Shown here: in pieces, positions 53,973 through 63,753 of the stretch
Layout: each line of letters opens with the position of its first letter
How positions within the stretch are numbered: the stretch's first letter is position 1
Position numbers and translations under genes: made by a program
Notes under the pieces: model-generated
What the model was told of the DNA's origin: nothing
The model's database searches: none
What the model saw: the letters and a program-made list of their open reading frames with translations, nothing else
Assembly (NCBI RefSeq): GCF_946885955.1
Contig: NZ_CAMPHI010000028.1
Coordinates: 4,608 to 68,607 of the forward strand
Direction of reading: 5' to 3'
Length of the DNA: 64,000 bases
From: an uncultured Pseudomonas sp.
GTDB taxonomy: Bacteria > Pseudomonadota > Gammaproteobacteria > Pseudomonadales > Pseudomonadaceae

Positions 53973-54935
53973 ATGAGCAACTCCCGTCCCTTGCTATTCG
54001 CCCTGGGAGGCAGTCAGGCCTACGGCGCTCGTGTGGCTCAGCAGCTCGGTTACCAACTGGCCGAACATGAGGAGCGTCTGTACGAGGATGGAGAGCACAA
54101 GAGTTGGCCGTTGCAGCCGGTGGTTGGTCGCGAAGCGGTGGTGTTCCACTCGCTGTATGGCGATCACCAACAAAGCGGCAACGACAAGCTCTGTCATCTG
54201 CTGTTTTTCTGTGGCGCCCTGAAAGACGCTGGCGCCCGCAGGGTGCAGGTGGTCGCACCCTACCTCTGCTACGGCCGCAAGGAGCGGCGCACCCAGCCCC
54301 AGGACCCGATCATCAGCCGCTATGTCGCGGCCATGTTTGAAGCCTGTGGCGTCGATCTCCTGCTGACGCTGGAGGTGCATAACGACGCGGCTTTCGATAA
54401 TGCCTTTCGCATCCCCAGCCAGAATCTGCCGGGCGCAACGCTATTCGCCGAGTATTTCGCCGCTCAGGTAGCCGAGGACGAAGTCGTAGCTGTCTCCCCC
54501 GATAGCGGCGGAGTCAAGCGCGCCGAACAGTTCCGCCATGCCCTGCAACAACGCCTCGGCCGGCCGGTGGCGAGCGCCTATATGGCCAAGCACAGGCGCG
54601 ACGACATAGTCACCGATTCAGTATTGATCGGTGATGTGGCGGGCAAGACGGCGATCATCGTCGACGACCTGATCAGCACCGGCAACACCCTGTTGCGCGC
54701 CGCCCAGGCCTGCCATGGCGCAGGCGCCACGCGGATTCTCGCCGGTGCGGTGCATGGTCTGTTCACTACCGATGGCGAGCTGCTCGGCAGCCCCTTGCTG
54801 GAGTCCATTGCAGTATTCGACAGCGTGCCGCCATTCCGCCTGGCGCCGGAACTGGCCGCGCAACGCCTGAAAATCATCGACTCAAGCGCCGCCGTGGCCG
54901 CGCTATTGGCCGAGGAGTATGGGCTGGATCGATAG
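53973..54935 (+). CDS. accessory ribose-phosphate pyrophosphokinase (PRPP synthetase)
   Basis: The 320-residue enzyme makes PRPP from ribose 5-phosphate and ATP. It has the ATP-binding loop YLCYGRKERRTQPQDPIISR (YxRQDRK-type, diverged), SPDSGGVKRAEQF, and the PRPP loop AIIVDDLISTGNTL. Divergence from the canonical RQDRK and FSG motifs suggests a paralogue, not the housekeeping prs. The ATG has AGGAG 9 nt upstream. It is divergent from the USP and shares the ANR-type box, hinting at nucleotide or NAD supply during low-oxygen survival. Confidence 0.88.
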   Translation: MSNSRPLLFALGGSQAYGARVAQQLGYQLAEHEERLYEDGEHKSWPLQPVVGREAVVFHSLYGDHQQSGNDKLCHLLFFCGALKDAGARRVQVVAPYLCYGRKERRTQPQDPIISRYVAAMFEACGVDLLLTLEVHNDAAFDNAFRIPSQNLPGATLFAEYFAAQVAEDEVVAVSPDSGGVKRAEQFRHALQQRLGRPVASAYMAKHRRDDIVTDSVLIGDVAGKTAIIVDDLISTGNTLLRAAQACHGAGATRILAGAVHGLFTTDGELLGSPLLESIAVFDSVPPFRLAPELAAQRLKIIDSSAAVAALLAEEYGLDR

Positions 54936-54941
54936 ATTCTG

Positions 54942-55076
54942 TAGCCCGGATGCAATCCGGGGAGCGGGTTTCATCCGGGCCATCGAGAGCAGCGATGGAT
55001 CGGGGCGCGTAGCTGAAGCTTTTTTCATCCCCGTCGCAGCTGGTGGTGGATGGGTGAAGCGTCATCCACCCTACGA
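54942..55076. repeat. intergenic hairpin repeats of Pseudomonas type
   Basis: Two hairpins follow one another: GCCCGGATG (54944-54952) with CATCCGGGC (54972-54980), and GGTGGATG (55045-55052) with CATCCACC (55063-55070), the latter ending CCCTACG. Both resemble dispersed intergenic repeats. They lie between convergent genes and may help terminate transcription. Confidence 0.6.
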
Positions 55077-55114
55077 AATCGCAACGGTGCGAGGCTAGCA
55101 GGGCCGCCGCCCTG

Positions 55115-56137
55115 CTATGCCTTTTCCACCTGCAACAGTACCCGACCGCGGCTCGGGCAGGTTTCCATATAACGGTGCGCGGCCACTACGTCGTCGAAGC
55201 TGAATACGCTGTCGATCAGCGGCCGCAGCAAGCCGTCGGCGGTCAGTTGGTTGATGCCTTGCAGCGCTTTGGCCACTGCGGCTTCGTCCTGCGGGATGCC
55301 GAGTTCTTCCTTGCCGGTGAAGTTACCGATGCAGTGCACGAAGAACTGAATGTTCTTCTGGAACGCGGCACAGGCCGGAAACGGCGTTTCGTTGCCGCCT
55401 TGCAGGTCGAACAGGATCAGCCGACCGCGCGGTGCCAGGGCGTCGCCCAACAGGCACATCTGCGGGCCACCGAGGGCGTCCATCACCACGTCCACCCCGC
55501 GGCCGTCGGTGAGTTTGGCGACGCGGCTGACCAGGTCCTGCTCCTCGGTGAGGATGATCTGGTCGGCGCCCAATTGTTTGAGAAAGTCGCTGTCTTCGCC
55601 ATGTTCGGTGGCGGCTATCACATGGGCGCCCAAGGCTTTGCCCATTTGCACGATATAGGGGCCCCAACAGCGGCTGGCGGCCGTGACCAGCACGGTTTCG
55701 CCGGGTTGCAGACGCGCCAGTTCGACGAAGCCGAACCAGCCCACCATCGAAGGCAGGTAATGCACGCACGCCTGCTGCGGGGTCAGACACTCCGCGTAAC
55801 GGGTAAGCGAGCGGCGCGGCAGCACCACTTGCTCGGCGTAGGCCGGATAGCGGTTGGCGGTGTGCCCGGGAAAGCTGGCGACCCGATCGCCGACGGCGAG
55901 ATCGGCGACGCCTTCGCCGACCGCCAGCACGGTGCCGGCCAGTTCATGGCCCAAGCCGGCGGGTAGTTGTGCGGGCGTATTGCCCAGGTTTTGCCGCCAG
56001 AGTACGTCGTACCAGCTGACACCAATGGCTTCCACGCCTATCAGTACTTCTCCAGCTGCTGGCGTTGGGCTCGGACGGTCTTCAATCTTGAGAACGTCGG
56101 CCTCGCCGAACTGATGAAAACGAATGATGCGGGACAT
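55115..56137 (-). CDS. mexS: MexS-like zinc-free quinone/alcohol oxidoreductase (MDR family)
   Basis: The 340-residue medium-chain dehydrogenase begins MSRIIRFHQFGEADVLKIED. It has GHELAGTVLAVGEGVADLAVGDRV and a Rossmann region (TVLVTAASRCWGPYIVQMGKALGA); the usual GGVG-type loop is CWGP. Structural zinc cysteines are absent, as in quinone-oxidoreductase members. Length and its position divergent from a mexT-type gene next to mexEF-oprN match MexS of Pseudomonas, whose loss activates MexT by letting reactive electrophiles accumulate. Confidence 0.85.
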   Translation of the reverse strand: MSRIIRFHQFGEADVLKIEDRPSPTPAAGEVLIGVEAIGVSWYDVLWRQNLGNTPAQLPAGLGHELAGTVLAVGEGVADLAVGDRVASFPGHTANRYPAYAEQVVLPRRSLTRYAECLTPQQACVHYLPSMVGWFGFVELARLQPGETVLVTAASRCWGPYIVQMGKALGAHVIAATEHGEDSDFLKQLGADQIILTEEQDLVSRVAKLTDGRGVDVVMDALGGPQMCLLGDALAPRGRLILFDLQGGNETPFPACAAFQKNIQFFVHCIGNFTGKEELGIPQDEAAVAKALQGINQLTADGLLRPLIDSVFSFDDVVAAHRYMETCPSRGRVLLQVEKA

Positions 56138-56386
56138 AACGAACCTCGTTGGTTGACCCTGTGCGGGACGTTGAAAGCACTGATTTGCATTTCACCGCCC
56201 TCTCATAGCCACGGACTTTATCCGGGCTTTGTCAGCATTGCCACAGTACCGAAGTGATATTCACCATGCCTGTCGATGATGATTCAGGCGCTTATGACGT
56301 TTCATGTCAGCATATTGCCTGTCAGTAGCATTCGGCATTAGCCTGAAGGGCGCGCAAAAGCGCAGCCACTCCAGAATGGACACCGG

Positions 56387-57301
56387 ATGAACCGTAACGA
56401 CCTCCGCCGCGTCGACCTCAACCTGTTGATCGTCTTCGAAACTTTGATGCACGAGCGCAGCGTGACCCGTGCGGCGGAAAAGCTGTTTCTCGGCCAACCG
56501 GCGATCAGCGCCGCCCTCGCCCGCCTGCGTAGCCTGTTCGACGACCCCCTGTTCGTGCGCACCGGGCGCAGCATGGAACCCACCGCTCGCGCCCAGGAGA
56601 TCGCCGGCCTGCTCTCACCGGCCCTGGATTCGATTTCCACCGCGGTCAGCCGCGCTGCCGACTTCGATCCGGCGACCAGCAATGCGGTGTTTCGTATCGG
56701 CCTGTCCGACGATGTCGAGTTCGGCTTGTTGCCGCCACTGATCAAGCGCCTGCGTGCCGAAGCGCCCGGCGTGGTGCTGGTGATCCGCCGCACCAATTAC
56801 CTGTTGATGCCCGCATTGCTGGCCTCCGGCGAGATATCGGTTGGCGTCAGTTACACCCAGGAGCTGCCGGCCAACGCCAAGCGCAAGGTGCTGCGGCGCA
56901 GCAGGGCAAAATTGCTGCGTGCGGACTCGGTACCCGGCCCCTTGAGCCTCGACGATTATTGCGCGCGGCCGCATGCCCTGGTGTCGTTCGCCGGCGACCT
57001 CAGCGGCTTTATCGATGAGGCCTTGGAAAAGCTCGGGCGCAGCCGCCGTGTGGTGCTCGCTGTGCCGCAGTTCAACGGTCTGAGCACGCTGCTCAGCGGT
57101 ACCAATATCATCGCCACAGTGCCTGATTACACCGCCGCCGCCCTGACCGCCGCGGGAGGTTTGCGCGCCGAGGACCCGCCGCTGGAGACGCAAACCTTCG
57201 AATTGCACATGGCCTGGCGCGGCGCCCAGGACAACGACCCCGCCGAACGCTGGCTGCGCTCGCGCATCCAGATGTTCTGTGGCGATCCGGATAGTTTGTA
57301 A
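56387..57301 (+). CDS. mexT: LysR-type activator MexT
   Basis: The 304-residue LysR regulator has an N-terminus MNRNDLRRVDLNLLIVFETL with helix-turn-helix SVTRAAEKLFLGQPAISAAL, very close to MexT as I remember it, followed by the periplasmic-binding-protein-like effector domain (FRIGLSDDVEFGLLPPLIK...). It activates mexEF-oprN and mexS in response to disulfide or electrophile stress. The reading frame is uninterrupted, unlike the inactive 8-bp-insertion alleles known in some laboratory strains of P. aeruginosa. It is divergent from mexS and codirectional with mexE. Confidence 0.9.
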   Translation: MNRNDLRRVDLNLLIVFETLMHERSVTRAAEKLFLGQPAISAALARLRSLFDDPLFVRTGRSMEPTARAQEIAGLLSPALDSISTAVSRAADFDPATSNAVFRIGLSDDVEFGLLPPLIKRLRAEAPGVVLVIRRTNYLLMPALLASGEISVGVSYTQELPANAKRKVLRRSRAKLLRADSVPGPLSLDDYCARPHALVSFAGDLSGFIDEALEKLGRSRRVVLAVPQFNGLSTLLSGTNIIATVPDYTAAALTAAGGLRAEDPPLETQTFELHMAWRGAQDNDPAERWLRSRIQMFCGDPDSL

Positions 57302-57312
57302 GCGCGCCGGAT

Positions 57313-57714
57313 TGATCGTCCCCACGCTCCAGCGTGGGGACGCAGCTCGTGACGCTCCGCGTCACCTACCGTTCCCACGCCCGGCACAGCGCCCCCGGGC
57401 TGCGCCAAGGCTTATTCGGGTTACATGCGCTTTGTTCACATCCGCCTGATCGTCCCCACGCTCCAGCGTGGGGACGCAGCTCGTGACGCTCGGCGTCACC
57501 TACCATTCCCAAGCCCGGCACCCCGCTCCCGGATTGCGCCAAGGCTTATTCGGGCTACATGCGCGTTGTTCACATCCGCCTGATCGTCCCCACGCTCCAG
57601 CGTGGGGATGCCGCTCGTGACGCTCCGCGTCACCTACCGTTCCCACGCCCGGCACCCCGCTCCCGGATTGCGCCAAGGCTTATTCGGGCTACATGCGCGC
57701 TGTTCACATCCGTC
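57313..57714 (+). repeat. three tandem 134-bp repeats between mexT and mexE
   Basis: The copies are at 57313-57446, 57447-57580 and 57581-57714, differing at a few positions. Each starts TGATCGTCCCCACG and contains two hairpins: CCCCACGCTCCAGCGTGGGG and GTGACGCTCCGCGTCAC. They push the mexT and mexE genes more than 500 bp apart. The unit resembles a dispersed Pseudomonas intergenic repeat that has been tandemly amplified. Confidence 0.88.
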
Positions 57715-57738
57715 TTTATCGATACAACCCTGTAAACC

Positions 57739-57753
57739 ATCACTAACGGTGAT
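57739..57753 (+). promoter_or_regulatory. LysR-type (nod-box-like) operator upstream of mexE
   Basis: ATCACTAACGGTGAT is a palindrome that fits both ATC-N9-GAT and T-N11-A, the LysR-type binding patterns. It lies about 87 bp before the mexE start, between the tandem repeats and the gene. It is the best candidate for MexT binding in this interval. Confidence 0.6.
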
Positions 57754-57839
57754 ACTCATCTTCGAGTCGTTCGATTCGTTCCCGCTCGCCCGGCGCCGCA
57801 CACTCCGCCCATCTCAAATTTCCTATGGCGGAATCTCAC

Positions 57840-59078
57840 ATGGATCAGTCGAAGAAAACCCTCTGGCACTTTCCCTTGGCGCTGGCAGCAATGCTGGTCC
57901 TCAGCGCTTGCGGCAAAGCGCCGGAAGCCACCGCGCAGATGCCGGCCGCCCAGGTCAGCGTCGCCGAAGTGATAGAACAACCGATCAACGAGTGGGATGA
58001 GTTCACCGGCCGCCTGGAAGCGCCCGAGTCGGTCGATGTTCGCCCGCGGGTTTCCGGCTTTATCGACCGGGTAGCGTTCGACGAAGGCAGCCTGGTGAAG
58101 AAAGGCGACCTGCTGTTCCAGATCGATCCGCGGCCGTTCCAGGCCGAAGTCAAACGCCTAGAAGCCCAGTTGCAGCAAGCCCGCGCGGCGCAGACGCGCG
58201 CCCAGGGCGAAGCCCGCCGTGGCGAGCGCCTGCGCAAGAGCAACGCGATCTCGGCGGAACTTGCCGATGCTCGCGCCAGCGCCGCCCAGGAAGCCCAGGC
58301 CGCGGTCGCCGGTACCCAGGCGGAACTGGATAACGCCCGCCTCAACCTGAGTTTCACCCGCGTCACCGCGCCCATCGACGGCCGGGTCAGCCGCGCCGAA
58401 GTCACCGCCGGTAACCTGGTGACCGCCGGGCAAAGCCACCTCACCTCGCTGGTCAGCACCGACAAGGTCTATGCCTACTTCGATGCCGACGAACGCGTGT
58501 TTCTCAAGTACGTCGAGCTGGCGCGCCAGGCCGGCGGCCAGACCCGCGATGCCAGCCCGGTGTACCTGGGTTTGTCCAGCGAAGAAGGTCACCCGCACCT
58601 CGGTCAGCTGGATTTCCTCGACAACCAGGTCAATCCGCAGACCGGCACCATTCGCGGCCGCGCGGTATTCGATAACAGCGATGGCCAATTCACCCCCGGC
58701 CTCTATGCCCGACTCAAGCTGGTTGGCAGCAGCCAGTACGCCGCCGCGCTGATCAAGGATGAGGCGGTCGGAACGGATCTCGGTAAGAAGTTCGTCCTGG
58801 TACTCGATAAGGACAACGCCGTGCAGTACCGCGCCATCGAACTGGGGCCGAAACTGGAAGGCCTGCGTATCGTGCGTAGCGGCCTCTCCAAGGGCGAGAA
58901 GATCGTGGTCAACGGTCTGCAGCGCGTCTTCCCTGGTTCCACGGTCGATCCGCAAAGCGTGCCCATGGCCGACGAAGCCACCCTCGCCCAACTGGCCCGC
59001 CTGCGCCGATCAGTGGATGACCTTGATGACCCACGGGTCGCCAAACACGACATCAACAATGGCAAGCCGCGCGGCTGA
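57840..59078 (+). CDS. mexE: RND efflux periplasmic adaptor MexE
   Basis: The protein has 412 residues from the ATG at 57840; an ATG at 57825 is in frame but has no better ribosome site. It is a lipoprotein with signal and lipobox LVLSACGK (Cys24). A membrane-fusion architecture follows: barrel-sandwich hybrid domain (VSGFIDRVAFDEGSLVKKGD), coiled-coil hairpin (LEAQLQQARAAQTRAQGEAR), second lipoyl half (LSFTRVTAPIDGRVSRAEV), and beta-barrel and membrane-proximal domains. It bridges MexF and the outer-membrane channel. Confidence 0.92.
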   Translation: MDQSKKTLWHFPLALAAMLVLSACGKAPEATAQMPAAQVSVAEVIEQPINEWDEFTGRLEAPESVDVRPRVSGFIDRVAFDEGSLVKKGDLLFQIDPRPFQAEVKRLEAQLQQARAAQTRAQGEARRGERLRKSNAISAELADARASAAQEAQAAVAGTQAELDNARLNLSFTRVTAPIDGRVSRAEVTAGNLVTAGQSHLTSLVSTDKVYAYFDADERVFLKYVELARQAGGQTRDASPVYLGLSSEEGHPHLGQLDFLDNQVNPQTGTIRGRAVFDNSDGQFTPGLYARLKLVGSSQYAAALIKDEAVGTDLGKKFVLVLDKDNAVQYRAIELGPKLEGLRIVRSGLSKGEKIVVNGLQRVFPGSTVDPQSVPMADEATLAQLARLRRSVDDLDDPRVAKHDINNGKPRG

Positions 59079-59088
59079 CAAGACGCCT

Positions 59089-59138
59089 TGGTGCGCACGG
59101 CGCACCCTACCCGACCGTAGGGTGCGCTATGCGCACCA
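59089..59138. repeat. nested hairpin between mexE and mexF
   Basis: The outer arms TGGTGCGCA (59089-59097) and TGCGCACCA (59130-59138) enclose the inner arms GCGCACCCTAC (59100-59110) and GTAGGGTGCGC (59117-59127). It is a dispersed-repeat-like hairpin inside the operon and could stabilise the mexE mRNA 3' end or reduce mexF expression. Confidence 0.75.
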
Positions 59139-59156
59139 GCGCTCAAGGATTCTCAA

Positions 59157-62100
59157 ATGAACTTCTCCCAATTCTTCATTCAGCGGCCGATTTTCGCCGC
59201 GGTGCTATCGCTGATCATCCTGATCGGCGGCGCCATCTCGCTGTTCCAGTTACCGATCAGCGAATACCCGGAAGTGGTACCGCCGACCGTGGTGGTGCGC
59301 GCCAACTTCCCCGGCGCCAACCCCAAGGTGATCGGCGAAACCGTCGCCTCGCCGTTGGAGCAGGCGATCACCGGTGTGGAAGGCATGCTTTACCTGTCGT
59401 CCCAGTCCACCGCCGACGGCAAGCTGAGCCTGACCATCACCTTCGCCCTGGGCACCGACCTGGATAAAGCCCAGGTGCAGGTGCAGAACCGCGTGACCCG
59501 CACCATGCCGACCTTGCCCACCGAGGTGCAGCGCCTCGGCGTCACCGTCGACAAGGCCTCGCCGGACCTGACCATGGTCGTGCACCTGACCTCGCCCGAC
59601 GACCGCTACGACATGCTTTACCTGTCCAACTACGCCGCGCTCAACGTCAAAGACGAGCTGGCGCGCCTGGACGGCGTCGGCGATGTGCAGCTGTTCGGCC
59701 TCGGCAACTATTCGCTGCGCGTCTGGCTGGATCCGAACAAGGTGGCCTCGCGCAACCTGACCGCCAGCGATGTGGTCAACGCCATCCGTCAGCAGAATCG
59801 TCAGGTCGCCGCCGGCTCGCTCGGTGCGCCGCCTTCGGCCGGCGATAACAGCTTCCAGCTGTCGATCAACACCCAGGGCCGTCTGGTCAGCGAGGAAGAG
59901 TTCGAAAACATCATCATCCGCGCTGGCGACAACGGCGAGATCACCCGCCTCAAGGATATTGCGCGGATCGAGTTGGGCTCCAGCCAGTACGCCCTGCGCT
60001 CGCTGCTGAACAACAAGCCGGCCGTGGCCATCCCGGTGTTCCAACGTCCGGGCTCGAATGCCATCGCCATCTCCGATGCGGTGCGCGCACGCATGGCCGA
60101 GCTGAAGCAGAGTTTCCCCCAGGGCGTCGACTACGAGATCGTCTACGACCCGACCATCTTCGTCCGTGGCTCGATCGAAGCAGTGGTGCATACCCTGCTC
60201 GAAGCCATCATCCTGGTGGTGCTGGTGGTCGTGCTGTTCCTGCAGACCTGGCGCGCCTCGATCATTCCGCTGGTCGCCGTCCCCGTATCGCTGATCGGCA
60301 CCTTCGCGGTGATGCACGCCTTCGGCTTCTCGCTCAACGCGCTATCGCTGTTCGGCCTGGTGCTGGCGATCGGCATCGTGGTCGACGACGCCATCGTCGT
60401 GGTGGAGAACGTCGAGCGCAATATCGGCCTCGGCAAGACTCCGGTTGAAGCCACCAAGCAGGCGATGAAGGAAGTCACCGGGCCGATCATCGCGACCGCC
60501 CTGGTGCTCTGCGCGGTGTTCGTGCCGACCGCCTTCATCTCCGGCCTGAGCGGACAGTTTTATCAACAGTTCGCCCTGACCATCGCGATTTCCACGGTGA
60601 TCAGTGCGTTCAACTCGCTGACCCTGTCCCCGGCCCTGGCCGCAGTGTTGTTGCGTAGCCACGATGCGCCCAAGGATGGCTTCTCGAAACTGCTCGACAG
60701 GTTGTTCGGCGGATGGCTGTTCGCTCCGTTCAACCGCCTGTTCGAGCGCGCCAGCCATGGTTATGTCGGCACCGTGACACGGGTATTACGTGGCAGCTCG
60801 GTGGCCCTGCTGGTATATGGCGGGCTGATGGGCCTGACCTACCTGGGCTTCTCGACCACTCCAACGGGCTTTGTGCCGCCGCAGGACAAGCAGTACCTGG
60901 TGGCGTTCGCCCAGTTGCCGGATGCCTCGACCCTGGACCGCACCGAAGCGGTGATCAAGCGCATGTCGGAAATCGCCGCCAAGCATCCCGGCGTGGAGAA
61001 CACCGTGGCCTTCCCGGGTCTGTCGATCAACGGTTTCACCAACAGCCCGAACAGCGGCATCGTCTTCACCCCGCTCAAGCCGTTCGACCAGCGCACCGAC
61101 CCGTCGATGAGCGCCGGCGCCATCGCCGGTCAATTGAACGCGCAGTTCAGCGAGATCCAGGACGCCTTTATCGCGATCTTCCCGCCGCCCCCGGTACAAG
61201 GGCTCGGCACCATCGGTGGCTTCCGCGTGCAGGTGCAGGACCGTGGCAACCTTGGCTACGAGGAACTGTACAAGCAGGTGCAGAACGTGATCGCCAAGAG
61301 CCGCTCGGTACCCGAACTGGCCGGGCTGTTCACCAGCTACACGATCAACGTGCCGCAGGTCGATGCCGATATCGACCGCGAAAAGGCCATGACCCACGGC
61401 GTGGCGATCGACGACATCTTCGACACCATGCAGGTCTACCTCGGCTCGCTGTACGCCAACGACTTCAACCGCTTCGGCCGTACCTATCAGGTCAACGTCC
61501 AGGCCGAGCAGAAGTTCCGCCTCGAGCCCGAGCAGATCGGCCAACTCAAGGTGCGTAACAAGCGCGGCGAGATGATTCCGCTGTCGACCTTCGTCAAGGT
61601 CAGCGACAGCGCCGGCCCGGATCGGGTGATGCACTACAACGGCTTCCTCACCGCCGAAATCAACGGCAGTGCCGCGCCTGGCTACAGCTCCGGCCAGGCC
61701 GAGGCGGCGATGGAAAAACTGCTGCACGAGGAACTGCCGAACGGCATGAGCTACGAATGGACCGACCTGACCTACCAGCAGATCCTTGCCGGTAACAGCG
61801 CGATCTTCGTCTTCCCGCTCTGCGTGCTGCTGGCCTTCCTGGTGCTGGCCGCCCAGTACGAAAGCTGGAGCCTGCCCTTGGCGGTGATCCTGATCGTGCC
61901 GATGACCCTGCTGTCGGCCATCACCGGGGTGATTCTTTCCGGCGGCGACAACAATATCTTCACCCAGATTGGCTTGATCGTCCTCGTTGGACTGGCATGC
62001 AAGAACGCCATTCTCATCGTCGAATTCGCCAAGGAAAAACAGGAAGAAGGCATGGGCCGCGTCGCCGCGGTGCTGGAAGCCTGCCGCCTGCGTCTACGGC

Positions 62101-62330
62101 CGATCCTGATGACCAGCTTCGCGTTCATCATGGGCGTGGTACCGCTGGTGATCTCCACCGGTGCCGGCGCGGAAATGCGCCATGCCATGGGCGTCGCGGT
62201 GTTCAGCGGGATGCTCGGGGTGACCTTCTTCGGCCTGCTGCTGACCCCGGTGTTCTATGTGCTGATCCGCGCTTTCGTGGAGAAGCTCGAAGCGAAAAAA
62301 GCCGTGCGTTTACAGGAGGTGCAGGCATGA
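59157..62330 (+). CDS. mexF: RND efflux inner-membrane transporter MexF (HAE1 family)
   Basis: The 1,057-residue proton-driven multidrug transporter begins MNFSQFFIQRPIFAAVLSLI. It has twelve membrane helices in two halves, with large periplasmic loops. Helix 4 carries the paired acidic residues of the proton relay (GIVVDDAIVVVENVER), with a Lys in the helix-10 region (GLACKNAILIVEFAKE). It ends in an ATGA overlap with the channel gene. Relatives export chloramphenicol, quinolones, trimethoprim and the quinolone-signal precursor HHQ. Confidence 0.94.
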   Translation: MNFSQFFIQRPIFAAVLSLIILIGGAISLFQLPISEYPEVVPPTVVVRANFPGANPKVIGETVASPLEQAITGVEGMLYLSSQSTADGKLSLTITFALGTDLDKAQVQVQNRVTRTMPTLPTEVQRLGVTVDKASPDLTMVVHLTSPDDRYDMLYLSNYAALNVKDELARLDGVGDVQLFGLGNYSLRVWLDPNKVASRNLTASDVVNAIRQQNRQVAAGSLGAPPSAGDNSFQLSINTQGRLVSEEEFENIIIRAGDNGEITRLKDIARIELGSSQYALRSLLNNKPAVAIPVFQRPGSNAIAISDAVRARMAELKQSFPQGVDYEIVYDPTIFVRGSIEAVVHTLLEAIILVVLVVVLFLQTWRASIIPLVAVPVSLIGTFAVMHAFGFSLNALSLFGLVLAIGIVVDDAIVVVENVERNIGLGKTPVEATKQAMKEVTGPIIATALVLCAVFVPTAFISGLSGQFYQQFALTIAISTVISAFNSLTLSPALAAVLLRSHDAPKDGFSKLLDRLFGGWLFAPFNRLFERASHGYVGTVTRVLRGSSVALLVYGGLMGLTYLGFSTTPTGFVPPQDKQYLVAFAQLPDASTLDRTEAVIKRMSEIAAKHPGVENTVAFPGLSINGFTNSPNSGIVFTPLKPFDQRTDPSMSAGAIAGQLNAQFSEIQDAFIAIFPPPPVQGLGTIGGFRVQVQDRGNLGYEELYKQVQNVIAKSRSVPELAGLFTSYTINVPQVDADIDREKAMTHGVAIDDIFDTMQVYLGSLYANDFNRFGRTYQVNVQAEQKFRLEPEQIGQLKVRNKRGEMIPLSTFVKVSDSAGPDRVMHYNGFLTAEINGSAAPGYSSGQAEAAMEKLLHEELPNGMSYEWTDLTYQQILAGNSAIFVFPLCVLLAFLVLAAQYESWSLPLAVILIVPMTLLSAITGVILSGGDNNIFTQIGLIVLVGLACKNAILIVEFAKEKQEEGMGRVAAVLEACRLRLRPILMTSFAFIMGVVPLVISTGAGAEMRHAMGVAVFSGMLGVTFFGLLLTPVFYVLIRAFVEKLEAKKAVRLQEVQA

Positions 62331-63715
62331 AAGCTTTGGCTCCCGCACTCCTGACCCTGGCACTTAGCGCTTGCGCCGTCGGCCCCGACTATCAAACGCC
62401 GACAACCGCGCCAGCGCAGTTGAGCGGCGCCGAAGCCGACAACTACGACCGCGCGCGTTTCGAGGCGCTCTGGTGGCAGCAGTTCGACGACCCGACCCTG
62501 AACCGTCTGGTCCAGCAGTCGCTCGACGGCAACCGCCAACTGCGCGTGGCCTTCGCCCGCCTGCGCGCCGCCCAGGCGATCCGCGATGACGTTGCCAATG
62601 ACCGTTTGCCGACCGTCACCAGCCGTGCCAGCGGCGAGTTCGGCAAGGCCCAGCAGCCGCCGACCAGCGAGCAGCGCATCCGTCAGGAACGCTACGACCT
62701 GGGACTGGACATGGCCTGGGAACTGGATCTGTTCGGCCGCATCCAGCGTCAACTGGAAGCCAGCGATGCGCAGATCGAGGTGGCCGAAGCCGATTACTAC
62801 CAACTGCAAGTCAGCCTGATCGCCGAACTGGTGGATGCCTACGGCAACCTGCGCGGCGCGCAATTGCGCGAGCGCATCGCCCTGCAGAACCTGGAAAACC
62901 AGCAGGAGTCGCGGGCCATCACCGAGCAACTGCGCGAAGCCGGCGTCGGCAGCGAACTGGATGTGCTGCGCAGCGACGCACGTCTGGCAGCCACCGAAGC
63001 CAGCCTGCCACAACTGCAAGCGCAGCAGCAACGGGCCAAGCACCGCATCGCCACCCTGCTCGGCCAGCGCCCGGAGCAGCTTGACGTGGATTTGTCCGCC
63101 CAGCCGTTGCCCGCCATCGCCAAGGCCTTGCCGATTGGCGACCCGGGCGAACTGCTGCGGCGCCGACCGGACGTGCGCGCCGCCGAACGCCAGTTGGCGG
63201 CGGCGACCGCGAATATCGGCGTCGCCACCGCGGATCTGTTTCCACGGGTCAGCCTCAGCGGTTTTCTCGGCTTCACCGCCGGGCGCGGCTCGCAGCTCGG
63301 CTCGTCGGCCGCCCGCGCCTGGAGCCTGGGGCCGAGCATCAGCTGGGCGGCGTTCGACCTGGGCAGCGTGCGCGCGCGTTTACGCGGCGCCAAAGCCGAG
63401 GCCGAGGGCGCATTGGCCAACTATGAACAGGAGGTACTGCTGGCCCTGGAAGAGTCGGCCAATGCCTTCAGCGACTACGCGAAGAATCAGCAGCGTCTGC
63501 TCGCCCTGTTGCGCCAATCCGAAGCCAGCCGTGCCGCCGCCGAGCAAGCCGCGGTGCGCTACCGCGAAGGCGAAGTGGACTTCCTGGTGTTGCTCGACGC
63601 CGAGCGCGAACGCCTCGCTGCCGAAGACGCCCAGGCCGTCGCCGAGGTCGAGTTGTATCGTGGCATAGTCGCTATCTATAAGGCACTCGGCGGCGGTTGG
63701 CAGCCCAACGCCTAA
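62327..63715 (+). CDS. oprN: RND efflux outer-membrane channel OprN (NodT/TolC type)
   Basis: The 462-residue lipoprotein starts at the ATG at 62327 with AGGAGGT upstream, overlapping the mexF stop by 4 bp. The same frame stays open 330 bp further upstream inside mexF, but that part is not translated as this protein. Lipobox TLALSACAVGPDY. There are two outer-membrane factor repeats with long coiled-coil helices (FARLRAAQAIRDDVANDRLP; LRRRPDVRAAERQLAAATAN). It is the last gene of the efflux operon. Confidence 0.93.
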   Translation: MKALAPALLTLALSACAVGPDYQTPTTAPAQLSGAEADNYDRARFEALWWQQFDDPTLNRLVQQSLDGNRQLRVAFARLRAAQAIRDDVANDRLPTVTSRASGEFGKAQQPPTSEQRIRQERYDLGLDMAWELDLFGRIQRQLEASDAQIEVAEADYYQLQVSLIAELVDAYGNLRGAQLRERIALQNLENQQESRAITEQLREAGVGSELDVLRSDARLAATEASLPQLQAQQQRAKHRIATLLGQRPEQLDVDLSAQPLPAIAKALPIGDPGELLRRRPDVRAAERQLAAATANIGVATADLFPRVSLSGFLGFTAGRGSQLGSSAARAWSLGPSISWAAFDLGSVRARLRGAKAEAEGALANYEQEVLLALEESANAFSDYAKNQQRLLALLRQSEASRAAAEQAAVRYREGEVDFLVLLDAERERLAAEDAQAVAEVELYRGIVAIYKALGGGWQPNA

Positions 63716-63753
63716 CCCTTTACTCCTCGGTTGGCTCGACCAGCCCCTTCCCC

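Noticed and set aside
57313..57714. CRISPR array
   Set aside because: The three units are directly adjacent 134-bp copies with no unique spacers and no cas genes nearby.
61997..62326. In-frame upstream extension of oprN by 110 codons
   Set aside because: It lies wholly inside mexF in another frame, while the ATG at 62327 has a strong ribosome site, a lipoprotein signal and an ATGA overlap.
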